From Clostridiales bacterium (GTDB taxonomy: Bacteria > Bacillota_A > Clostridia > Tissierellales > Sedimentibacteraceae): DNA of 6,007 nt. Location of the stretch: the NCBI GenBank assembly GCA_003514865.1, contig DOON01000034.1, positions 10,359 through 16,365 on the forward strand, given 5' to 3'. A program made the translations under genes and the position numbers. Below are positions 1-5,180 of the stretch, piece by piece. A model generated the notes under the pieces. That model made no database searches. It was given only the letters and a program-made list of their open reading frames with translations, and was not told where the DNA came from. The stretch's first letter is position 1. Every line of letters begins with the position of its first letter.

Positions 1-52
1 ATAAACTTTAGACTTGTATCTTTGTAATTTTTTTAACAACACTATTATACAT

Positions 53-71
53 AAAGCAAGAACCATGCCAA
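53..71 (-). promoter_or_regulatory. Sigma-54 (-24/-12) promoter firing off the left edge
   Basis: On the minus strand this reads TTGGCATGGTTCTTGCTTT, close to the sigma-54 consensus TTGGCAC-N5-TTGCT. The invariant GG (69-68) and GC (57-56) are separated by exactly 10 bases, as the family requires. The predicted transcription start is near position 44, reading towards position 1. No start codon or Shine-Dalgarno is seen between 44 and 1, so the first gene of the controlled operon lies outside the window. The site sits 137 bp beyond the stop codon of a sigma-54 enhancer-binding protein gene on the same strand, a usual position for that regulator's target promoter. The match is seen directly; use in vivo is inferred. 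Confidence 0.8.
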
Positions 72-88
72 AATTCAACATGGTTCTT
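58..88 (-). repeat. 10-bp perfect inverted repeat overlapping the -24/-12 promoter, possible weak terminator
   Basis: AAGAACCATG (58-67) and CATGGTTCTT (79-88) are perfect complements around an 11-base loop. In minus-strand RNA the hairpin would be followed by GCUUUAU, a poor U-tract, so at best it is a weak terminator for the regulator transcript. The arm at 58-67 exactly fills the spacer between the GG and GC of the sigma-54 promoter. A plus-strand terminator is unlikely because no T-run follows 88. Confidence 0.5.
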
Positions 89-126
89 ATCAAGTGATTT
101 GAATGTACTTCTTTAAGTATTCTACA

Positions 127-171
127 TTTGAATCAATTATGTTTCACATTCTGCAACACAATTGATTCAAA
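127..171. repeat. 45-bp imperfect palindrome downstream of the regulator gene
   Basis: The outer arms TTTGAATCAATT (127-138) and AATTGATTCAAA (160-171) are perfect 12-bp complements. Inside, after one mismatch, 140-146 pairs with 152-158 at six of seven positions around a 5-base centre. In all, 18 of 20 pairs match about a single axis at position 149. No T-tract follows on either strand, which argues against a simple terminator. It could be a protein-binding dyad, an mRNA hairpin at the 3' end of the regulator transcript, or both. Confidence 0.7.
140..158. promoter_or_regulatory. Candidate upstream activating sequence (enhancer) for the sigma-54 regulator
   Basis: The sequence TGTTTCA-N5-TGCAACA is a 19-bp dyad with six of seven complementary pairs. 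Its centre lies about 105 bp upstream of the predicted sigma-54 start near position 44, within the usual 80-150 bp range for enhancer sites of bacterial enhancer-binding proteins. Fis-type HTH activators bind such dyads as dimers. Assignment to the adjacent regulator rests on position and symmetry, not on a known binding motif. Confidence 0.5.
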
Positions 172-184
172 ATTGAAACATTTA

Positions 185-203
185 TGTTGCGTATGCTGAA
201 CTA
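185..203. promoter_or_regulatory. Possible second, weaker enhancer dyad
   Basis: TGTTGCG-N5-TGAACTA has the same half-site spacing as the 140-158 dyad. The left half resembles TGTTGCA, the reverse complement of that dyad's right half. The right half matches TGAAACA at five of seven positions. The centre is 45 bp from the first dyad and about 150 bp upstream of the predicted start. A further half-site-like TGAAACA lies at 174-180, and CGCAACA at 212-218 inside the end of the regulator gene. Paired sites are common for enhancer-binding proteins, but this match is degenerate. Confidence 0.3.
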
Positions 204-207
204 ATTA

Positions 208-2148
208 TTATCGCAACACATCTAAGTCGTATTTCTTCATTTTTCTCCATAAGGTGGTTCTGGATATACCAAGTGCTTTTGCAGTAAAATTAATTACACC
301 CATATTATCTTTTAAAGCATTTATTATGGCTTCTTTCTCAGAACTATAGAGCGTCATATAATCCTCTGTTTTAATATTGTTTTTATTATGTATCCGCTGA
401 TTGTCTAATTGATATGCAATTGGATCATTTCTAACACTATCCACTACAATAAATTTGTCCTTAATATCACTTAGTTCAATGTGTGAATGCTTTGCAACGA
501 CCATTAATCTTTCAACAAAGTTTTTTAGTTCTCTTACATTACCAGGCCAATTATACAAGCTTAAATATTCCATTGCCTCCTCACTAAGGGTAATCGCTGA
601 TTTCCCTAATTTGAGACTGTAATATTGAATAAAGTGTTCCACTAGATATGGTATATCTTCATATCTTTTTCTTAAAGGAGGAATCACTATTTTCAAAACA
701 TTAAGTCTATAAAATAAATCTTCTCTAAATTTTCTTTCTAGAACTAAATTGTGAAGATTTCTATTTGTTGCAGTTATAACTCTTACTTCTATAGGAATTA
801 CTTTGTTGTCTCCTATCCTCATAACTTGTTTTTCTTGAAGTACTCTTAATAATCTTCCTTGAATCGAAGGATTCAATCCACATATCTCATCCAAGAATAT
901 GGTACCTCTATGGGCTAGTTCAAATAAGCCTCTTTTACCTTTTTTATCTGCCCCAGTAAAAGAACCAGGTGCATAGCCAAACAGCTCTGATTCCAGTAGA
1001 TTTTCAGGAAGTGCAGCACAGTTAACTGCTACAAATGGCCCTTCAGCCTGGTTACTATAATTGTGTATACTTTGAGCCATGACTTCCTTTCCAGTCCCTG
1101 TTTCACCCTCTATTAAAATTGTTGAATTTACTTTTGCATATTCCTTACCTATTCTTATAGATTCTTTAGATTCTTTGCTAACTCCTAAAATATCCTCGAA
1201 AGTATATTTGGCATATAACCCAGTAGTGTAAATCTCTCTTCTGATTTTTTCTTCCATCATTTGAATTCTATTTACATCCTGCAGCATTGAGATTGCATCA
1301 ACTACTTCATCATTTATCTTTATAGGTATATTCGATACCATTATCTTGTTTTCCTGAATATTTTTAATGACCTCCATTTCACCAATGCCACTATACAATA
1401 TATCAGTAAGTTCAAGCTGAGGAAGCACATTATCTATATGCTTTCCAATAGCCTCTTTACCATTTATCTTCAATAACTTTTCAGCTGTTGAGTTAAAAGT
1501 ATTTATGTATCCATTTTTATCAACTGATATAATACCATCTCTAGAGTTTTCTACTATAGTTCTAAATCTTTCTCCTCTTTTTTTCTCCTCACGAGTAGCT
1601 ATTGCTACTCTTTTTGCTTCCTCTATTGCACTAATGATAGCTTCTCTTCCGGTTTTTATAACAATAGGTTTAATGTCATATTTAGGTCCATAGCGAGCAA
1701 CAACACCCCCTCCAATTACCACCTTGATTCCTTTACTTGCAATATCTGAAATTTTTTCTTTAACGTCTTTTTCATTAGCAACCTGAATTATCTGGTATTT
1801 TATTCCCGTTACTTTTATAAAGCTTTCGATTGCTGTAAGCATATTATTAAAGGCTATTATAGCAATATTGTCGCCAACTTTTTCTGCTTCCTTTATAGCA
1901 TTAAATATGTCTATCACTGTTATTGGAATCGGTACAGTGGGTATACTTAAGCCACCATTCTTTAATAGAAGCTGAGTGCCTCCTCTTGCAATAATAACAT
2001 CATAGCCCTTGGCTTCATACTCTTTTGCTAAATCAAGACCTCTTTCCATGGAACCTTCAATTATATGAATACTTTCTTCAAAGTCAGAAGCTGCTGACTC
2101 CGCTACCTTTACCAAATCTCTTGGGATTATTATTGCAATCTTCACCAT
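208..2148 (-). CDS. Sigma-54-dependent transcriptional activator with PrpR-type sensor, PAS, AAA+ and Fis HTH domains
   Basis: This cytoplasmic enhancer-binding protein of 646 residues should hydrolyse ATP to open sigma-54 RNA polymerase promoters. Residues about 3-185 resemble the PrpR_N sensor domain ([11 protein letters not shown] at 53-63, GGGVVA at 146-151). A helical linker and a PAS domain follow at about 193-295. The AAA+ core spans about 317-545: Walker A GETGTGKE (348-355), a GAFTGA loop in the variant form GSFTGA (395-400), Walker B TIFLDE (416-421), sensor I ATN (460-462), candidate arginine fingers R475 and R481, and GNVRE (536-540). A Fis-type HTH ends the protein (about 605-640, recognition segment [13 protein letters not shown]). 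The start is supported by TAGGAGG at 2160-2154, five bases upstream. There is no response-regulator receiver domain, so control is probably by a small ligand. PrpR itself responds to 2-methylcitrate, but no propionate gene is visible and the ligand here is unknown. The likely target is the promoter at 53-71. Family assignment is firm; pathway is not. Confidence 0.95.
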   Translation of the reverse strand: MVKIAIIIPRDLVKVAESAASDFEESIHIIEGSMERGLDLAKEYEAKGYDVIIARGGTQLLLKNGGLSIPTVPIPITVIDIFNAIKEAEKVGDNIAIIAFNNMLTAIESFIKVTGIKYQIIQVANEKDVKEKISDIASKGIKVVIGGGVVARYGPKYDIKPIVIKTGREAIISAIEEAKRVAIATREEKKRGERFRTIVENSRDGIISVDKNGYINTFNSTAEKLLKINGKEAIGKHIDNVLPQLELTDILYSGIGEMEVIKNIQENKIMVSNIPIKINDEVVDAISMLQDVNRIQMMEEKIRREIYTTGLYAKYTFEDILGVSKESKESIRIGKEYAKVNSTILIEGETGTGKEVMAQSIHNYSNQAEGPFVAVNCAALPENLLESELFGYAPGSFTGADKKGKRGLFELAHRGTIFLDEICGLNPSIQGRLLRVLQEKQVMRIGDNKVIPIEVRVITATNRNLHNLVLERKFREDLFYRLNVLKIVIPPLRKRYEDIPYLVEHFIQYYSLKLGKSAITLSEEAMEYLSLYNWPGNVRELKNFVERLMVVAKHSHIELSDIKDKFIVVDSVRNDPIAYQLDNQRIHNKNNIKTEDYMTLYSSEKEAIINALKDNMGVINFTAKALGISRTTLWRKMKKYDLDVLR

Positions 2149-2186
2149 AGAAACCTCCTAATATTCCGGAAAACTTACTTTAAATA

Positions 2187-2215
2187 ATTATACCACCTAA
2201 AATAGTTTTTGGGTA
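2187..2215 (-). promoter_or_regulatory. Extended -10 promoter for the sigma-54 activator gene
   Basis: The minus strand reads TGGTATAAT at 2195-2187, a perfect TATAAT with the TG extension one base upstream. The -35 hexamer at 17-bp spacing is poor (TACCCA, 2215-2210), as is common when an extended -10 is present. The start would fall near 2180, giving a leader of about 32 bases before the ATG at 2148. This predicts vegetative sigma-A transcription of the regulator. Confidence 0.55.
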
Positions 2216-2320
2216 TTATATCAATCGGAACTTATAGTATTATTCTTGAATGGAATATATATGATAAATATGAATTTTAGTTATATGGCTTAGTACAATT
2301 TAAAGAACAACAAAAAGGAT

Positions 2321-2340
2321 TATTCAATCTAGAATGAATA
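2321..2340. repeat. 20-bp near-perfect palindrome, possible operator
   Basis: TATTCAATCTAGAATGAATA pairs with itself at nine of ten positions about the centre of CTAG; only 2327/2334 is mismatched. It lies between the two divergent promoters, roughly 140 bp upstream of the regulator's predicted start and 170 bp upstream of the exporter's. Its size and symmetry suit a dimeric repressor or activator, but no protein can be assigned and AT-rich DNA produces such palindromes by chance. Confidence 0.3.
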
Positions 2341-2376
2341 AGATAATTATATAAAATAACCAAAACACTAGAATGC

Positions 2377-2440
2377 TTTTGGCATGCTATGGTTATACGG
2401 AAACGGGCTGGATAGATAGCAACAGTCCTCGGGTGGAATA
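2377..2440 (+). other. GC-richer block before the hairpin, possible structured leader RNA
   Basis: This stretch is clearly richer in G+C than the flanking intergenic DNA and contains pairable segments: GGGCTG (2405-2410) with CAGTCC (2423-2428, one G-U pair) around a 12-base loop, and short local pairings at 2373-2385. It sits directly before a terminator-like hairpin, the layout of a riboswitch or attenuator. I compared it by eye with T-box, c-di-GMP, guanidine, SAM, TPP and FMN motifs and recognise none. It may also be a decayed remnant. No convincing promoter upstream of it was found. Confidence 0.2.
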
Positions 2441-2441
2441 A

Positions 2442-2474
2442 AAAACTACAAGCAGGTATCCTGTTTGTAGTTTT
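2442..2474. terminator. Strong hairpin, probable (bidirectional) intrinsic terminator
   Basis: AAAACTACAAGCAGG (2442-2456) pairs with CCTGTTTGTAGTTTT (2460-2474) over 15 positions, one of them G-U, leaving a 3-base loop TAT. On the plus strand the right arm ends in TTTT and is followed by CTATTTTG. On the minus strand the stem is followed by a better run, TTTTTTATT. No gene is seen to end here on either strand, so it could terminate a short leader RNA or insulate the exporter promoter, whose -35 region it overlaps. Confidence 0.6.
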
Positions 2475-2487
2475 CTATTTTGTAATA

Positions 2488-2496
2488 TGTTATAAT
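2488..2496 (+). promoter_or_regulatory. Extended -10 promoter for the exporter operon
   Basis: TGTTATAAT is a perfect TATAAT (2491-2496) with the TG extension. The -35 region at 17-bp spacing is poor (TAGTTT, 2468-2473) and lies in the right arm of the hairpin at 2442-2474. The start would be near 2503, giving a leader of about 39 bases to the ATG at 2542. If used, transcription begins after the hairpin and bypasses it. Confidence 0.5.
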
Positions 2497-2541
2497 GTAT
2501 GCGAAATAATAGAATATACAAAATACCCGCCGGAGGAGAGG

Positions 2542-3516
2542 ATGATTGAGCTTAAAAATATAAATAAAACCTTTAAGGTTGCCAAGAGGAATGCAGGCCT
2601 GCATGAAGCGGTGAAGGCCATGTTCAGGAAGGAATATACATACATTCAGGCGCTTAATGATGTGTCCTTTACCATAAATGACGGTGAAATGGTGGGGTAT
2701 ATAGGCCCCAATGGCGCCGGAAAGAGCAGCACTATTAAAATAATGAGCGGAATACTTACTCCCGATAGCGGTGAATGTGTTATAAACGGCAGGACTCCAT
2801 GGAAGCAGAGGGTTGATCATGTAAGGGAGATCGGAGTTGTTTTCGGTCAGAGGAGCCAGCTTTGGTGGGATGTTCCGGTTGCGGACAGTTTTGAGCTGAT
2901 TAGGGACATCTACAAGGTGGATAACAGTGAATTTAATAAGAATCTCAACGATTTGAAGGAGCTCCTTGACATAGGTGAAATAATCCGTACACCTGCGAGA
3001 CAGCTTTCTCTCGGCCAGAGGATGCGCTGCGAAATTGCAGCATCTCTTTTGCACAGTCCCTCCATTCTATTTCTGGATGAGCCCACCATAGGTCTTGATG
3101 CCGTTTCCAAAGTTGCTGTGCGCAAGTTTATCAGGACTGTGAACAGTGAGCGCAAAACAACTGTAATTTTAACCACCCACGACATGCAGGACATTGAAGC
3201 CCTGACAGAAAGGATACTGCTCATAGGCAGAGGAAAAATATTGCTGGACGGTTCTCTGAGCGAATTAAAAAGGAGAAATTTCAGCAGCAGGACCTTCGTT
3301 GTTGATTACACAGGTAACATCGATGAAATAGGAAATGGTATGAGCTTTATAAAGAAGCTGGACGGACATGCCGAAATTCTTATTGATACGGACGTAATAT
3401 CCGTTTCAGAAGCCATTGCTAAAATATCTGCTCAGGTAGATATCCGAGATATTTCCATAACAGGAACCACCGCTGAAGAGATGGTAGTATCTCTTTACAG
3501 GGAGTTTAAGATATGA
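2542..3516 (+). CDS. ABC-2 type exporter, ATP-binding subunit (COG4586 family)
   Basis: This is the cytoplasmic ATPase that would power an export complex with the two permeases encoded next. All nucleotide-binding motifs are intact: Walker A GPNGAGKSS (55-63), Q-loop Q103, signature LSLGQ (155-159), Walker B ILFLDE (175-180), D-loop GLDA (184-187) and switch histidine H213. A stretch of about 20 residues (13-35) inserted before the conserved strand leading to Walker A, and a C-terminal domain from about 235 to 324, fit the COG4586 subfamily rather than a short DrrA-type ATPase. The start is backed by GGAGGAG at 2532-2538. The stop overlaps the next start (ATGA, 3513-3516), so translation is probably coupled. 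Relatives in cyanobacteria are linked to methyl-viologen export; the substrate here is unknown. Confidence 0.93.
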   Translation: MIELKNINKTFKVAKRNAGLHEAVKAMFRKEYTYIQALNDVSFTINDGEMVGYIGPNGAGKSSTIKIMSGILTPDSGECVINGRTPWKQRVDHVREIGVVFGQRSQLWWDVPVADSFELIRDIYKVDNSEFNKNLNDLKELLDIGEIIRTPARQLSLGQRMRCEIAASLLHSPSILFLDEPTIGLDAVSKVAVRKFIRTVNSERKTTVILTTHDMQDIEALTERILLIGRGKILLDGSLSELKRRNFSSRTFVVDYTGNIDEIGNGMSFIKKLDGHAEILIDTDVISVSEAIAKISAQVDIRDISITGTTAEEMVVSLYREFKI

Positions 3517-4316
3517 GAAAGTATATGTCGTTCTTCAGAATAAGGTTTATAAACGGGCTGCAATACCGAGCGGCGGCATGGGCAGGTGTTTCAACTCAAT
3601 TTGCCTGGGGCGGAATGACGCTTCTCATGTTTTGGGCATTTTATCAGGATGGTAAAAACATATTTCCCATGACATTCCCGGAATTGTCAAGCTATATATG
3701 GCTTCAGCAGGCGTTGCTGGCTTTGTATATGGCATGGTATTTTGACAATGATATTTTTGATTCCATAACAAGCGGCAATATTTCATATGAGCTGTGCCGT
3801 CCCGCCGACCTATATACCATGTGGTTCGTAAAAAACGCCGCAATACGCGTTTCAAGGGCTGTTCTGCGCTGCTTTCCCATATTGATAGTCGCTATATTTC
3901 TGCCTAAACCATTTAATATTTCCATGCCTGATTCTGCGGCGGCAGGTGCCGCATTTGCTGTTTCTATGCTGCTTGGTATGATGATATTAGTTGCCTTTTC
4001 CATGCTCATATATATTTCGGCTTTTTATACCGTATCCTCCATGGGTACACGTATTCTTGCCACCAGTGTTGTTGAGTTTTTTTCCGGTGCTGTGATACCG
4101 CTGCCATTTTTTCCTGACAGCCTGCAGAAAGTAATGCTTGCTCTGCCCTTTGCATCCATACAAAATACTCCATTTCAAATATATAACGGATATATTTCAG
4201 GTATGGATATCATAAAAAGCATGGCGGTTCAAACCGTGTGGATTGCTGTATTAGTTGCGGCAGGAAGGCTGCTTATAAATCAGGCACTTAAAAAGACAGT
4301 GGTTCAGGGAGGATAG
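3513..4316 (+). CDS. ABC-2 type exporter, permease subunit 1 (COG4587 family)
   Basis: This 267-residue integral membrane protein should form half of the transmembrane channel. Hydrophobic segments lie at about 20-44, 60-77, 113-132, 140-166, 168-195 and 236-257, consistent with six helices. The cytoplasmic-loop motif GNISYELCRP (88-97), typical of this family, is present, as is a PLPFFPDSLQKVMLALPFAS-like stretch near 197-216 between the last helices. It has no ATP-binding motif. Its ATG overlaps the ATPase stop by four bases, with GGGAG at 3500-3504 as ribosome binding site. The next permease starts one base after its stop, so the three genes form a single translational unit. The family pairs this protein with a different second permease rather than a homodimer. 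Confidence 0.9.
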   Translation: MRKYMSFFRIRFINGLQYRAAAWAGVSTQFAWGGMTLLMFWAFYQDGKNIFPMTFPELSSYIWLQQALLALYMAWYFDNDIFDSITSGNISYELCRPADLYTMWFVKNAAIRVSRAVLRCFPILIVAIFLPKPFNISMPDSAAAGAAFAVSMLLGMMILVAFSMLIYISAFYTVSSMGTRILATSVVEFFSGAVIPLPFFPDSLQKVMLALPFASIQNTPFQIYNGYISGMDIIKSMAVQTVWIAVLVAAGRLLINQALKKTVVQGG

Positions 4317-4317
4317 T

Positions 4318-5094
4318 ATGAGATTATACTTGAAATATGCTTCAATTATTTTAAGAAGTCAGATGCAGTACAAGGTATCGTTTTGTATGTCTGCAATAGG
4401 ACAGTTTTTAATTTCTTTCACGGCACTCTTGGGAATTTATTTCATGTTTTACCGCTTCAGATCCCTAAACGGCTTTACGTTTCCGGAGGTACTGCTGTGC
4501 TTTGCCGTCATACTGACAGCCTTTTCTCTTTCAGAGTGCTTTGTACGGGGCTTTGATGCATTTTCCTCGATTATTTCAAACGGGGAATTTGACCGGATTT
4601 TAGTAAGGCCTCGGAATGAAATTTTTCAGGTGCTTGCCTCCCGTATTGAATTCGCCCGCATTGGGAGAATGGCTCAGGCTGTTGCCATGTTTGTCTATGC
4701 CGTGCATTACAGCGGAATAGAATGGACATCTTCTAAAATATGTACGCTGATTTTTATGCTGCTCGGAGGGATTGCGGTGTTTTCAGGGTTATTTATTGTC
4801 TATGCATCGCTTTGCTTCTTTACGACAGAAGGACTTGAATTTATGAACATTTTGACGGACGGTGCCAGGGAGTTCGGCAGATATCCGTTTTCCATATACG
4901 GAGAAGGAGTGCTTAAATTTCTGACCTACGTTATACCGTTGGCGCTTTTTCAATATTATCCGTTTTTATACATCATAGGAAAGTCGGAAAATACATATTA
5001 TATGTTTCTGCCCTTGCTGAGCATGCTGTTTCTTATTCCATGCCTGATATTCTGGCGAGTTGGATTGAGTCGGTATAAGTCAACAGGCTCATAG
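4318..5094 (+). CDS. ABC-2 type exporter, permease subunit 2 (COG3694 / DUF990-like family)
   Basis: This 258-residue membrane protein is the partner permease. Hydrophobic segments are seen at about 22-45, 57-76, 118-132, 143-168, 200-220 and 228-247. The loop motif NGEFDRILVRP (88-98) is equivalent to the GNISYELCRP motif of permease 1, showing that the two are distant paralogues. The conserved block FTTEGLEFMN...GREFGRYP-like sequence (168-190, here GAREFGRYP) is characteristic of this family. AGGGAGG (4306-4312) precedes the ATG by five bases and overlaps the end of permease 1. No terminator hairpin follows in the 86-bp gap to the next gene, so transcription may continue. The complex is expected in the cytoplasmic membrane; substrate unknown. 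Confidence 0.9.
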   Translation: MRLYLKYASIILRSQMQYKVSFCMSAIGQFLISFTALLGIYFMFYRFRSLNGFTFPEVLLCFAVILTAFSLSECFVRGFDAFSSIISNGEFDRILVRPRNEIFQVLASRIEFARIGRMAQAVAMFVYAVHYSGIEWTSSKICTLIFMLLGGIAVFSGLFIVYASLCFFTTEGLEFMNILTDGAREFGRYPFSIYGEGVLKFLTYVIPLALFQYYPFLYIIGKSENTYYMFLPLLSMLFLIPCLIFWRVGLSRYKSTGS

Positions 5095-5180
5095 CCGCGA
5101 TTATTGTAAATTTTGCTTGTAACTTATCCTGTTCCGTGATATTCTGAAACGAAAATGAAGAAATAATCAGGGGAGTTATT

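Larger units (their letters stand above)
2149..2541. other. Divergent intergenic region, 393 bp, no gene
   Basis: This gap separates the leftward regulator from the rightward exporter operon. From left to right it holds the regulator's ribosome binding site and promoter, an AT-rich stretch (about 2216-2376) containing a 20-bp near-palindrome, a GC-richer block (about 2377-2440), a strong hairpin (2442-2474) and the exporter promoter with its ribosome binding site. I see no credible coding sequence, tRNA or insertion-sequence end in it. Confidence 0.7.

Noticed and set aside
28..34. Run of seven T on the plus strand as a terminator tail
   Set aside because: No stem-loop directly precedes it and no plus-strand gene enters from the left.
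1505..1693. 62-residue open frame on the plus strand
   Set aside because: It is antisense to the linker and PAS region of the regulator, with no supporting ribosome binding site or recognisable domain.
2377..2395. Possible plus-strand sigma-54 promoter, TTTTGGCATGCTATGGTTA
   Set aside because: It shares TTTTGGCATG with the real candidate at the left edge, but the -12 element is absent: the bases at the required GC position are TT.
2401..2410. AAACGGGCTG repeated at 3551-3560 inside permease 1
   Set aside because: A single 10-base match with no longer flanking similarity is compatible with chance in 6 kb and lies in unrelated contexts.
2431..2439. GGGTGGAAT resembling the T-box core GGGTGGNACCGCG
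   Set aside because: The CCGCG half is missing, and no specifier stem or matching antiterminator is visible. The downstream genes are not aminoacylation or amino-acid genes.
2446..3054. 202-residue open frame on the minus strand
   Set aside because: It runs antisense to the ABC ATPase gene, has no family resemblance, and the plus-strand gene has intact motifs throughout this stretch.
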